NCBI GenBank assembly: GCA_963756605.1
Contig: CAVWOT010000030.1
Location: 248,001 to 312,000 of the forward strand
From: Bog-159 sp963756605
GTDB taxonomy: Bacteria; Acidobacteriota; Terriglobia; Bryobacterales; Bryobacteraceae
Direction of reading: 5' to 3'
DNA: 64,000 nt
Part shown: in pieces, positions 1-8,810 of the stretch
Layout: every line of letters begins with the position of its first letter
How positions within the stretch are numbered: position 1 is the stretch's first letter
Position numbers and translations under genes: made by a program
Notes under the pieces: model-generated
Told to the model about the DNA's origin: nothing
Seen by the model: only the letters and a program-made list of their open reading frames with translations
The model's database searches: none

Positions 1-87
1 GGTGGCGACCAATTTGATGGTCACTGATAAGGACCAACGTAAAGACCGCGGCCGTTCGCCCTGACCGAGCACAAGGAGCACACGAAC

Positions 88-564
88 ATGAAGCCAAAGA
101 ACACGATCTGCCTCTGGTTCGACAAAGACGCGCATGAGGCGGCGCGTTTCTACGCCGTGACCTTTCCGGATAGTAAAGTAACCGCTGTTCACGAGGCTCC
201 CGGTGACTATCCGAGCGGCAAGAAGGGTGATGTGCTGACGGTGGAGTTCACCGTCCTGGGCGTTCCCTGTCTTGGTCTCAACGGCGGACCGGCGTTCAGG
301 CACAGCGAGGCCTTTTCTTTCCAGATCGCGACGGAGAATCAGGAAGAGACGGACCGTTACTGGAACGCGATCATCGGCAATGGAGGCACGGAAAGCCAGT
401 GCGGTTGGTGCAAGGACCGCTGGGGCCTCTCCTGGCAGATCACCCCGCGGGCGCTAACCGATGCGCTTGCGGCTGGTGGCGGTGAGGCAAAGCGTGCCTT
501 CGAGGCGATGATGACGATGAGGAAGATCGACATCGCCGCCATCGAGGCAGCGCGGCCAGGCTGA
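88..564 (+). CDS. VOC-family (PhnB-like) protein
   Basis: The 158-residue product resembles the PhnB / 3-demethylubiquinone-methyltransferase-like branch of the VOC (glyoxalase) superfamily: an early ICLWFD strand followed by EAARFY, the FPDSKV turn, a GxPCLGLNGG segment, and a C-terminal CGWCKDRWGLSWQI stretch that is typical of these proteins. The length is normal for a single-module VOC protein acting as a dimer in the cytoplasm. The substrate cannot be told from sequence. An AAGGAGCAC stretch lies just upstream of the ATG and serves as a ribosome site. Downstream it borders a region of dead genes, so it is the last intact gene before that mosaic. Confidence 0.85.
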   Translation: MKPKNTICLWFDKDAHEAARFYAVTFPDSKVTAVHEAPGDYPSGKKGDVLTVEFTVLGVPCLGLNGGPAFRHSEAFSFQIATENQEETDRYWNAIIGNGGTESQCGWCKDRWGLSWQITPRALTDALAAGGGEAKRAFEAMMTMRKIDIAAIEAARPG

Positions 565-621
565 TGTGAACACGCCGACACGTTCTTATCCGTCCTGTGT
601 CACGCACCACTCGAAAACTGG

Positions 622-765
622 TTATGCCCGGGTGCGTTGGGCCCCAAGTCCGGTTGGGGGACCGGAGGCCCCCGATCCCGCTTCGGTTAAATCAATGCCG
701 TCCTTCACGGCATTCCGAAGTTTCTATTTGCAGCCCAGATAGCGTTCCGTCGTCTGCACGGAGAC
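622..765 (-). pseudogene. tyrosine recombinase C-terminal fragment, copy 1
   Basis: On the minus strand this reads VSVQTTERYLGCK, then a TAG stop, then KLRNAVKDGIDL. This matches the final catalytic segment of phage-type tyrosine integrases, including the nucleophile Tyr in ERYLG. Only about 40 codons survive and a stop interrupts them. The DNA is clearly homologous to 1538-1661, which carries the same segment without the stop. The fragment ends abruptly at about 765, where an unrelated plus-strand coding remnant begins. Confidence 0.7.
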
Positions 766-1284
766 TGGACGCTGCCACTAGACCTAAGCGACCCGGATAA
801 CCCTAAGCCCGGCAGGCCCGAACTTTTTGCCGACACGCGATCCACTGAATTTGAGCCCGCTTTTTCCCCTGATGGCCGTTGGATCGCGTGCAATGCCGAC
901 CGCGAGATCTCTGTGCGCCCGTTTCCACCGCCCGCCGGTGGCCAGTCGCCCGAGTGGCAGATTTCGAGGGGCGGCGCCAAGTTCCCGTTCTGGTCGCGCA
1001 GCAGCCGCGAACTTTTTTACATGACTCCGGACGATCAAATAATGGTGGTCCCCTATACGACGGAAAACGGGTCGTTCGCCGCAGGCAAGCCGCGGCCTTG
1101 GGTCAATAAGCCGACGCCCGCGCTGCCGCGGCCGGACGACAACACCTGGCCCTTCGTCCTCGCGCCCGACGGCAAACGATTCGTGATACTTCCCATGCCG
1201 GCTGGTGCGCTGGAAACTTCGGCCCAGATCACCGTGCTGCTGAACTTTTTCGACGAATTGCGCCGCCGCGTCCCCGTCCGCTAA
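763..1284 (+). pseudogene. C-terminal remnant of a PD40/TolB-like beta-propeller protein
   Basis: A plus-strand frame is open from about 763 to the TAA at 1284 without a plausible start. It contains propeller-blade motifs: FSPDGRWIAC, FWSRSSRELFYM and LAPDGKRFVIL. In acidobacteria such tails often belong to Ser/Thr kinases with C-terminal TolB/WD40 blades, so the lost N-terminus may have been a kinase; that is inference. The 5' end is cut exactly where the integrase fragment on the other strand stops, so the gene was truncated by a rearrangement. A short internal ORF from 913 could be translated, but it would be only one blade. Confidence 0.65.
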
Positions 1285-1573
1285 ACCTCGAAGGCCGCGC
1301 GGCCAGGGCATGCTCGCGTCGCGCAACGAACCGTCCAAGACTTCCGCGGGCCCCTACTGTCACTCCTGCTGCCCTTCGATCTCCGGTCCATTGGCACAAC
1401 AGCTCGTCGAGAGTGTGCCGAATAGGATAATCGTCGGATCACGGGCAAACCCCGGACGAATTCATGGACTGAATAGCGCCTGACGTCGTAGCGTTTACGA
1501 ATCGACTTCGTAGATACGCCGCGTGTTTGACCGCTGGTTATCCGGAAGTCCGGTTGGGGACCGAGGCCGCCGA

Positions 1574-2198
1574 TCACGCCTCCGCCAGATCGATGCCGTC
1601 GTTCACTGCGTTGCGCGGTTTCTGCTGGCCGAGATACCGCTCGGTCGTCTGCACCGAGACGCGCTCGAGCAGAAACTGAATCTGCTCCAGTTCTCCTCCG
1701 GCGAGGTGACACAGTCGCGATGCCGACTCCGGGACTATGCCGAATGAGAACGCGACGACGTGGATCGCAACCTATGGAATCGCCCTTGACCGAGATGTAC
1801 GTGCATAATGATGCGGCATAGCCCGGCGGTAGCAAGACTCTGCAGGAACCTGACCAGCCCCCTCCCGTCGTCAACCGCACTTTTCGCCGCTCTGCCCACG
1901 CAGTCAAAGCTGGTTGCCCGTCGAGATTTGACCGTAATGTGCTCGAATCGTGTTCGGAAAGGCGCGGCCCGGCACATCGTGTCCTCCCCTCGATTGGCAG
2001 GACGCACAGGGTCGGGACTATGCCGAGTCGCGTAGTGTCCAACCCCTTACGGGCGAGGCTGCAACACTGTCGATTCGGCATAGTCCGGGAGTCGGCATAG
2101 CGGCGGAGGTCGTGAGGAGCGAGGTTCGCGATTCCGACGCGCCGGGCCGCACCTTTCACTACGTCCCTATGGCTTTGGGGTTGATGTGGTCCCGTCAA
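1574..2198 (-). pseudogene. tyrosine recombinase (integrase), split by an inserted element
   Basis: Minus-strand coding for a tyrosine recombinase catalytic domain appears in two pieces. From about 2198 to 2100 it reads GAARRVGIANLAPHDLRR, the HxLRR box. From about 1719 to the TGA at 1574 it reads RLCHLAGGELEQIQFLLE and then VSVQTTERYLG with the active-site Tyr. The pieces belong next to each other in the family but are separated by about 380 bp with inverted-repeat ends (1720-2099). A few residues normally found between LRR and RLCH are missing. The N-terminal DNA-binding half is absent, because upstream of about 2200 the sequence becomes a permease relic. Confidence 0.75.
1720..2099. mobile_element. 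MITE-like element with 26-bp inverted ends inside the integrase
   Basis: The element begins at 1720 with ATGCCGACTCC and ends at 2098-2099 with its inverse. The two 26-bp ends match with a single mismatch (C/G at the twelfth base). Inside each end lies GGACTATGCCGAAT, and part of it recurs as GGGACTATGCCGA near 2013-2025, suggesting sub-terminal binding sites. No transposase is encoded, so it would be a non-autonomous element. It sits between the HDLRR and RLCHL codons of the integrase. A clean target-site duplication is not evident; the flanks are GTCGCG and AGCGGCGG. Confidence 0.65.
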
Positions 2199-2260
2199 AT
2201 CGCGCTGGTTCTGCTGACCGCACGAAAAAATGAAGCCGGCCGACGCCGTCGCGGGCCGCG

Positions 2261-2431
2261 GCCAATTTCGTCACCGATGACGATCCGTTGGCCGATGGGT
2301 GATTGTCCGGGCCAGTACTCTTGGGCAGCACGCTCATTAATCACCACAACTCCCGCCGCTTTGGAATCGTCGCTATCGGAGATCGGACGGCCGCTAAGTA
2401 AGGGCAGCCGGCTGGTCTCGAAGTAACTGGC
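2261..2431 (-). pseudogene. ADOP/MacB-type permease periplasmic-domain scrap
   Basis: About 57 codons on the minus strand read SYFETSRLPLLSGRPISDSD, then GVVVINERAAQEYWPGQSP and GQRI. This is the conserved block of the MacB-like periplasmic domain of acidobacterial orphan permeases; the same block can be compared with the gene at 27361-29897. Neither the N-terminal membrane segment nor the C-terminal permease domain is present. It is therefore a relic abutting the integrase remnant at about 2200-2260. Confidence 0.7.
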
Positions 2432-2531
2432 ATCGCGATTCGGTACACGGCGTCGGGCGCCTCGCTGGTGCGAACGTGCAGCCTCCTGCTCGCCTGCTAG
2501 CAGGTTTCCAAACCGCATTACTCAGCCCGCC

Positions 2532-4211
2532 TCACGGTCGTGATGGCGGGGCCTCCGGCCTGTCGTTATGGGTCTCGAAACCACCGGAGCTGCGAAGTAC
2601 GTCCCGCTTAGCCTCGATATTGTCGGGGAAAGCCTTAAGGAAGCGAACGTAGGTTTGGCGTGCGAGTGCTAATTTGTGATTGGCAGCATAAAGCAGGGCG
2701 AGATGCTGGTAAGGATCTACGAGCAAAGGATCGAGCTGCAATGTCTTCTCAAGATATTTGATGGCGTTCTCATTATCTCCGGCGTTTTCCGCGGCAAGAG
2801 CCATGTCATCATAAACCAAAGCTGAGTTGGGTTCGACGGCAAGCGCTTTGTCGAATAGGGCCTCCGCGTCTGCCTCTGCTTTTGTGCCACTCATAATCTT
2901 GCCCATCGCCCTCAGTAAAACCGAATCGTTCGGAAAATCATTCCACGCCGAAGACAACAGCTGATAACCCCGGCGAACGAACGGAAGCGATTCCAATTGG
3001 CTGCCGACCCGTGCATAGGCAAGGCCCAAGTTGCGTTCCGCAAACTGGGGCGGCGGAATGTGCCACGGTACCAGCTCATCTTCATCGGTTGCCGGGGCGC
3101 TGCCGTTCACAAGGGACGTGGCACGCAGGGCGGCCAGTTCTCGCGGGGTATAGATGGCGATGCGATGGTCGGTGAGGATGGTGTGCCCGCCTCGCCCTGC
3201 TGGCAGGCGCGGCATGTGGCAGGCGAAGCAATTCTGGTTGGGCTTGGGATGCGACGCCAAAAGCGCAACGCCGTGGCAGTGGAGGCAGCGGTCGCGAAAA
3301 TAGGCGACTGGATCCTCCGGGATCGCATGCGGATCGTGGCAGGTGCCGCACCAGAGCTTATCCCCGCTCTTCCGCGCACATTCACTCAGCGCGAGTTGCT
3401 GCGACTGGCTGATGATCGTGAGAGCGTTCGGGTGCGCAGGGCCTCGCGACGACTGATAAACGTAAACCGTGTAGACGTCTTCGAGATTCTCACCGGCGTG
3501 AAAATCAGTAATCTGTTTGCCAGGATTCGGAATGCCCACTTCGCCGTCCAAGTGGCACTGCTCGCAAACGCTGTCGCGGGCGCGCGGCGGGAGCTTTCGA
3601 GGATTGATGATCGATCCTGGCACTGGATTGCGGAGGTGCACCGTCGCGGGCCCGTGGCATCGCTCGCAGGTAATCGCTTCCGCTGCAAACGGCAGGTTGC
3701 GGTACCCGTTTAACGTACCGGCTATCGGAAGCGCCTCCCCGACGTGGCAAAAAAGGCACTGCGGCCGGGCAGCCCGGTAGAAATCCGGAGCCTTCAAATT
3801 CTCGTACCCCGGTGACATTCCCCATCCGAACTCCGCAAAATAGCTCAACGGCGACTCAAACAGGTGGTCGCCAACCTGGATAAGATAAGCGACGGCATGC
3901 GCGCCGGAGCCGACCGAATAGGCTATGGAATACTGCGAGGTGAGACCGTCACGCTCCATCCGCTGGGTCATGTGACCGGTCGATGAACGAATGGTGAAGC
4001 GAGTGCCGGAAACGCTGTGGTAGAACGTGCCGGAAGGTCCCCGTCCAGGCGGTCCCATGGAATGGGCCATCGCCGTCGCCAAGAAACCCTGCACTTCTCT
4101 TGGGTGACAGGGGGCACAGGGCTGCCCTGAAAACGCGGGAAAGGCACACACGATGACCAGGCTTGTGGCAGCGAGCAGGCGGCCTTTCTTGAATCCGGGT
4201 CGTGGCCTCAT
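2532..4211 (-). CDS. exported seven-haem cytochrome c with C-terminal TPRs
   Basis: A 559-residue exported protein. A hydrophobic signal segment occupies about residues 10-29. Seven CxxCH haem-binding motifs follow at about 32-36 (CAPCH), 152 (CLFCH), 182 (CERCH), 216 (CEQCH), 288 (CGTCH), 309 (CLHCH) and 328 (CFACH). The last third (about 400-545) is TPR-like, with ANSALVYDDMALAAENAGD and DPYQHLALLYAA helices. It is probably a periplasmic or outer-surface multihaem electron carrier; the redox partner is unknown. The ATG at 4211 is preferred over the adjacent TTG at 4214. It stands alone, next to mobile-element debris on its 3' side. Confidence 0.85.
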   Translation of the reverse strand: MRPRPGFKKGRLLAATSLVIVCAFPAFSGQPCAPCHPREVQGFLATAMAHSMGPPGRGPSGTFYHSVSGTRFTIRSSTGHMTQRMERDGLTSQYSIAYSVGSGAHAVAYLIQVGDHLFESPLSYFAEFGWGMSPGYENLKAPDFYRAARPQCLFCHVGEALPIAGTLNGYRNLPFAAEAITCERCHGPATVHLRNPVPGSIINPRKLPPRARDSVCEQCHLDGEVGIPNPGKQITDFHAGENLEDVYTVYVYQSSRGPAHPNALTIISQSQQLALSECARKSGDKLWCGTCHDPHAIPEDPVAYFRDRCLHCHGVALLASHPKPNQNCFACHMPRLPAGRGGHTILTDHRIAIYTPRELAALRATSLVNGSAPATDEDELVPWHIPPPQFAERNLGLAYARVGSQLESLPFVRRGYQLLSSAWNDFPNDSVLLRAMGKIMSGTKAEADAEALFDKALAVEPNSALVYDDMALAAENAGDNENAIKYLEKTLQLDPLLVDPYQHLALLYAANHKLALARQTYVRFLKAFPDNIEAKRDVLRSSGGFETHNDRPEAPPSRP

Positions 4212-4398
4212 CAAAGTACGCTATTCTAATCTACCCCTGCGCCGCGCCAGCGCACACATCCGGTGGAAGTCCGTTGGAGGAAGTAGCCCCCGAGAGATCG
4301 GCCTGAGCCCGGGGACCAGGATCGGCGACCGAGCGTCTTATCTTAACGCCTATGAAGATCGAGCCTAGGGCACCCCGCCAGGTGCTGCCCCACGAGAA

Positions 4399-4842
4399 CT
4401 ATTGTGCGTTTTGCTTGCCGACGATCTCCGCTGGATGGTAGGGGCAGTCTGGCGGAATTGTGGAAGCATCCAAGCCGGTATCCGCCATCGCGTCGAGCAT
4501 CGCGTCTCCGTAAGCTTCTGCGATGAAAGCGGCGTCGTCCAGCAACGGCGCGAAACTCGGATTCTCGCGTAGAATTTTACGCAGGCTCCTGATTTGTTTT
4601 TCGATCGAGACCTCCCAACTGCGGCCTCGCAGGTTAGGTTGGAAGTCCCATTTCAACTTGCGAAGGAACAGTTGGCTCAGCGCACTCTCGAAGGCGCGGC
4701 GTTCCGATTTGCCCAAGTCTTCAATCTCCTCCGCTAACTCTGCCAGCTCTGCTAGATCGAGATCGCGCACGCGGCCGTCGCGCAGAGCTACAGCGGTCCT
4801 TTGCGTCCACGCGAAATAGTCGGTTTCGTACAGCTTCGGCAT
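4399..4842 (-). CDS. DUF29 family protein
   Basis: From the ATG at 4842 the product is 147 residues and begins MPKLYETDYFAWTQ, the standard opening of DUF29. It continues with the acidic helix LAELAEEIEDLGKSERRA, then LRKLKWDFQP and a RSWEVSIEKQIRSLR segment. All are family hallmarks. DUF29 proteins are small, widespread in cyanobacteria and soil bacteria, and of unknown function. The frame is open upstream to 4887, but the family start and the overlap with the divergent larC gene argue for the shorter form. Confidence 0.8.
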   Translation of the reverse strand: MPKLYETDYFAWTQRTAVALRDGRVRDLDLAELAELAEEIEDLGKSERRAFESALSQLFLRKLKWDFQPNLRGRSWEVSIEKQIRSLRKILRENPSFAPLLDDAAFIAEAYGDAMLDAMADTGLDASTIPPDCPYHPAEIVGKQNAQ

Positions 4843-4886
4843 ATCAATATCGTAATGCTCCGCGCCGGGTGCGCCGGCTGGTCGCA

Positions 4887-6080
4887 ATGATGGTCAATAT
4901 CCCACATAATAAAGAGATCGTGCCTTTGCTTTGCTATCTGGACGCCTTCTCCGGGATCAGCGGCGACATGCTTGTCGGTGCGCTGGCGGATGCCGGCGCG
5001 GACCAGGCCGCTATCATCAAGGCGCTTGCCTCGCTCGAGACCGGCGCGGCGCTTTCGTTCGAACGCGTGAAGCGCTGCGGCATCGCCGCCACCAAGTTTC
5101 ACGTGGCGGTCGCGGAGACGCACACGCACCGGCATCTGCCGCACATTCTGAAGATGATCGACAAAGCAGCTCTGCCGGAGCGGGCGAAACAGAATGCCGC
5201 CGCCGTGTTTCAGCGCCTCGCTGAAGCGGAAGCGGCCGTGCACGGCGTATCGGTCGATCAGGTGCATTTCCACGAAGTAGGGGCGGCCGATTCCATCGCG
5301 GATATCGTCGGCGCGTGCGTCGGCTTCGAGTTGCTGGGCGTGACGTCGATCGTCTCCTCGCCGCTCAACGTGGGCAGCGGCACGGCCACTACCGCACATG
5401 GCGTCCTGCCGGTACCAGCGCCGGCCACTGCCGCCTTGCTGCGCGACACGCCGATTTATTCCGATGGGCCCGCCGTCGAACTGACCACCCCCACTGGCGC
5501 TGCCGTCGCCGTGACGCTGGCGCGCGGATTCGGCGCCTTGCCGCCGGTGAAAATCGCGGCGGTGGGGTATGGCGCGGGCGGCTACGATTTTCCGAACCGC
5601 GCGAATGTGCTGCGCGTGATCCTGGGCGAAGAAACCGGCGCGGCGGAGTCCACTACCATCTCCGTGCTGGAGGCCAACATCGACGATCTCAGCCCGCAGA
5701 TCCTGGCCTACGCGGTGGATCGCCTGTTCGAAAAAGGGGCGCTGGACGTTACGCTGCAGCCGATCGAAATGAAGAAGGGCCGTCCCGGCACACTGCTGCG
5801 GGTGCTGGCGCGCATTGAGGACCGCGAGCGCATGGCGGAAATCATCTTCGCCGAGACCAGCACGCTTGGGTTGCGCACTTACTCGGCCGAGCGCCGCGTG
5901 CAGGCTCGCCACTGGGTGGACGTCGAAACGGCGCACGGCAACGTGCGCATGAAGGTGGCGGGCGAAGGAGCTTATGCGCCCGAATATGAAGATTGCCGCC
6001 GCATCGCGCAGGAATCCGGTGTGCCGCTGAAGCATGTCATTGCGGAAGCCAACTTCGCGTATCTGAAAAACTCGAGATGA
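4887..6080 (+). CDS. larC: LarC-type nickel insertion protein
   Basis: Product of about 397 residues similar throughout to LarC, the enzyme that inserts nickel into the pyridinium-3,5-bisthiocarboxylate mononucleotide cofactor of lactate racemase. Visible features are CYLDAFSGISGDM near the start, the His-rich metal segment ETHTHRHLPHI, VDQVHFHEVGAADSIADI, and the C-terminal ferredoxin-like half with EANIDDLSPQ and EMKKGRPG. The start is uncertain: GTG 4869, ATG 4887 and GTG 4920 are in frame, and conservation begins only at about 4929. The stop overlaps the metG start as ATGA. No larA, larB or larE is seen in this window. Confidence 0.87.
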   Translation: MMVNIPHNKEIVPLLCYLDAFSGISGDMLVGALADAGADQAAIIKALASLETGAALSFERVKRCGIAATKFHVAVAETHTHRHLPHILKMIDKAALPERAKQNAAAVFQRLAEAEAAVHGVSVDQVHFHEVGAADSIADIVGACVGFELLGVTSIVSSPLNVGSGTATTAHGVLPVPAPATAALLRDTPIYSDGPAVELTTPTGAAVAVTLARGFGALPPVKIAAVGYGAGGYDFPNRANVLRVILGEETGAAESTTISVLEANIDDLSPQILAYAVDRLFEKGALDVTLQPIEMKKGRPGTLLRVLARIEDRERMAEIIFAETSTLGLRTYSAERRVQARHWVDVETAHGNVRMKVAGEGAYAPEYEDCRRIAQESGVPLKHVIAEANFAYLKNSR

Positions 6081-7999
6081 ACACATACTACCTGACCACT
6101 CCGATCTACTACGTAAATGCTGCGCCGCATATCGGCCACGCTTATACGACTATCGTCGCCGATCTCATCAAACGCTTTAAGCGGATGCAGGGCTATGAAG
6201 CGGTGCTTACCACGGGCAGTGACGAGCACGGTGTGAATGTGGAGCGGGCCGCGCAACGCTTGGGCAAGACACCCAAAGAGTTCTGCGACGTGATTGCGGC
6301 CGAGTTCCAACGGCAGTGGCAGATGCTCGGTTTGGGGATCGACTACTTTCAGCGCACCACGGACCCCAAGCATGCGCGCGTGGTCAACGATCTGTTTAAT
6401 CGGTGCCGCCAAAACGGTTATATCTACAGAGGTTCGTACACCGGCCAGTATTGCATTTTCGACAACCTGTACGTCAACGAAGCTAAGCCGGGCGATCCCT
6501 GTCCCGATTGCGGCCGGCCTACCGAGACAGTCACTGAAGAAAACTTTTTCTTTAAGCTTTCCGCTTTTACTGAAAGATTATTAGCGCTTTACGATGCGCA
6601 ACCCGATTTTATACGGCCCGAGACGCGGCGCAACGAAGTGCTGGCGTTCGTGCGGCAAGGGCTTTCAGATCTTTCGATTACGCGCACAAATATCAAGTGG
6701 GGCATTCCGGTTGACGGAGAAGCGCCGCACGTATTTTATGTGTGGTTCGAGGCGCTCATTGCATATAAAACGGCAGTCGAGGAGCGCGGCCTTTGGCCCG
6801 CCGACCTGCACCTGATCGGCAAGGAGATTATCCGGTTCCACGCGGTGTATTGGCCGGCATTTCTGATGGCCGCGGGGCTGCCGCTGCCCAAGAAGATCTT
6901 CGCGCATGGGTGGCTGCTGTTCGAAGAAAGCAAGATGAGCAAGTCGCGCGGGAACATCGTACGGTCGGAGCCGATTCAGAAGGTGATGGGTGCGGATGCG
7001 CTGCGCTATTTCCTGTTGCGCGAGGTGGTGTTCGGGCAGGATGGCAGCTTCAGCTACGACGCGCTGATCGGGCGGTACAACTCGGAATTGGCCAACGGTC
7101 TGGGCAACCTGGTGAGCCGCACGTTGACCATGATCGGGCAGTATCGCGGCGGCGCGATTCCCGCGGGCACCGTGGACGCGATCGCCGATGCCGCGGGCCA
7201 AACCATTGCCGACGTGATGGCGGCGTTCGAGGCATTTGAGTTCTCGCGGGGCCTGGAAGCGGTCTGGGTGCTGCTCTCAAAGCTGGACAAATTTATCGTC
7301 GAGCGTGCGCCGTGGAAATTGGCGCGCCTGCCGGAGGCGCAGGCGGATCTTGACGCCACGCTGTACAGCGCCGCCGAGGCACTGCGCATCGCTACGGTGC
7401 TGCTCGCTCCGGTGCTGCCGCAATCCACGGAGAAGATCTGGGCGCAACTCGGCATGACCGAACCACTCGAATCCGTGTGCCTCGACACGCTGGCATGGGG
7501 GCAATTGCCTGCCGGCCAGAAGATCGGCGCAGTCTCGCCGGTCTTCCCGCGCATCGAAGCCAAGGAAGCCATCGCGAAGATGAAAGAGCTTGAAATACAA
7601 GTGACGGCCGAACAGAACCGCATGTTGGGCAAGACTTCGGAACCCGCTGCCGCGACGGCGCCGGTGTCAGAGCGCATCTCTATCGATGACTTCGGCAAGG
7701 TCGATATGCGCGTTGGGCAAGTACTTTCTGCCGAGCTGGTTAAAGGTGCAAATAAGCTGCTTCACTTGAAAGTAGACATCGGCGAAGCACAGCCGCGTAC
7801 CATCGTCGCCGGCATCGCGGAAGCTTACACGTCGCAGGAGTTGATCGGCCGCAAAGTCGTGATCGTCGCGAACCTGGAGCCGCGCAAGCTGCGCGGGATC
7901 GAATCGAACGGGATGATCGTGGCCGGGTCCCTCGAAGGGGGCAAGCCGGTGCTCGCGGGATTTCTGGAAGAGGTTCCCATTGGGGCGCGCTTGAAGTGA
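6077..7999 (+). CDS. metG: methionyl-tRNA synthetase
   Basis: A 640-residue cytoplasmic class Ia synthetase that charges tRNA-Met. The HIGH motif is at residues 18-21 (PHIGHAYT), the zinc-knuckle cysteines are around 126-144 (CIFDN, CPDCG), and KMSKS is at about 286-290. The anticodon-binding helical domain follows. The last about 105 residues form an EMAP/Trbp-type tRNA-binding OB domain (DFGKVDMRVGQVLSAE to the end), as in MetRS forms that dimerise through this domain. The ATG at 6077 overlaps the larC stop (ATGA), so translation is probably coupled. It is followed directly by tatD. Confidence 0.96.
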   Translation: MNTYYLTTPIYYVNAAPHIGHAYTTIVADLIKRFKRMQGYEAVLTTGSDEHGVNVERAAQRLGKTPKEFCDVIAAEFQRQWQMLGLGIDYFQRTTDPKHARVVNDLFNRCRQNGYIYRGSYTGQYCIFDNLYVNEAKPGDPCPDCGRPTETVTEENFFFKLSAFTERLLALYDAQPDFIRPETRRNEVLAFVRQGLSDLSITRTNIKWGIPVDGEAPHVFYVWFEALIAYKTAVEERGLWPADLHLIGKEIIRFHAVYWPAFLMAAGLPLPKKIFAHGWLLFEESKMSKSRGNIVRSEPIQKVMGADALRYFLLREVVFGQDGSFSYDALIGRYNSELANGLGNLVSRTLTMIGQYRGGAIPAGTVDAIADAAGQTIADVMAAFEAFEFSRGLEAVWVLLSKLDKFIVERAPWKLARLPEAQADLDATLYSAAEALRIATVLLAPVLPQSTEKIWAQLGMTEPLESVCLDTLAWGQLPAGQKIGAVSPVFPRIEAKEAIAKMKELEIQVTAEQNRMLGKTSEPAAATAPVSERISIDDFGKVDMRVGQVLSAELVKGANKLLHLKVDIGEAQPRTIVAGIAEAYTSQELIGRKVVIVANLEPRKLRGIESNGMIVAGSLEGGKPVLAGFLEEVPIGARLK

Positions 8000-8010
8000 A
8001 GCTCCACCAA

Positions 8011-8790
8011 ATGAGGCTGGTGGACTCACACTGCCATCTGGACGATAAACAATTCGACCCCGACCGCGACGAAGTAATCTCGCGCGCCCGCGAGGCAGGC
8101 GTGGAGCGCATGATGGCTATCGGCACGGGCGACGGTCCGCCGGATCTGGAAGCCGCCCTGCGCCTGGCGCGCCGGCACAATTTCATTTACGCGGCCGTGG
8201 GGGTGCATCCGCACGACGCCGCCAAAGCGCAGCCTGAAACATTCGCGGCGATGGAAGCGCTGGCCGTCGAAACCAAGGTGCTGGCCATCGGCGAAATCGG
8301 CCTCGACTACCACTACGATTTTTCGCCGCGCGAGGTGCAGCGCGAGGTATTCGCCGCGCAGTTGAAGCTGGCGGGCAGGGCAGGGAAGCCTATCGTGATT
8401 CATACCCGCGAAGCGTGGGACGATACCCTGCGGCTGCTGCGCGAAAATTGGACCGGCGGCGGCATCATACACTGCTTCAGCGGCGGACCGGCGGAAGCCG
8501 CCCAGGCGCTGGACCTCGGCTTTCACCTGGCCTTCGGCGGTGTGATCACGTTTCCGAAGGCGGAGCCGCTGCGCGAGGCGGCCCGCCTGGCGCCCGAGGA
8601 CCGCCTGCTGATCGAGACCGATGCGCCCTACCTCGCGCCGGTCCCCAAACGCGGCAAACGCAACGAGCCGGCGTATATCGTGGAGACCGCGCGCAAGCTG
8701 GCCGAAGTTCGCGGCGTCGCGCCGGAACGCATCGCCGAAGTGACAACGGATAATTTCGATCGCCTGCTGTTTGCGCCCCTCACACGGTAA
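8011..8790 (+). CDS. tatD: TatD family metal-dependent hydrolase
   Basis: The 259-residue product has the full TatD amidohydrolase-fold signature: VDSHCHLD near the N-terminus (metal-binding HxH), AVGVHPHDA, AIGEIGLDYHYD, VIHTREAWDD, GGIIHCFSGG and LIETDAPYLAPVP. These proteins are divalent-metal DNases or 3'-5' exonucleases implicated in DNA repair and quality control. The ATG at 8011 fits the family N-terminus; a GTG at 7996 overlapping the metG stop is an alternative. In many bacteria tatD follows metG, as here, so the pair is likely co-transcribed. Confidence 0.92.
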   Translation: MRLVDSHCHLDDKQFDPDRDEVISRAREAGVERMMAIGTGDGPPDLEAALRLARRHNFIYAAVGVHPHDAAKAQPETFAAMEALAVETKVLAIGEIGLDYHYDFSPREVQREVFAAQLKLAGRAGKPIVIHTREAWDDTLRLLRENWTGGGIIHCFSGGPAEAAQALDLGFHLAFGGVITFPKAEPLREAARLAPEDRLLIETDAPYLAPVPKRGKRNEPAYIVETARKLAEVRGVAPERIAEVTTDNFDRLLFAPLTR

Positions 8791-8810
8791 CGGGTAAACT
8801 GAAACTTCCC

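Noticed and set aside
1281..2198. 305-codon minus-strand ORF treated as one protein
   Set aside because: It joins integrase text, an inserted element and unrelated sequence; only the HDLRR segment is real coding text.
4788..6086. 432-codon open frame on the minus strand across larC
   Set aside because: It lies wholly opposite a clear LarC gene, its translation is His/Arg-rich with no family, and it arises from GC-rich third positions.
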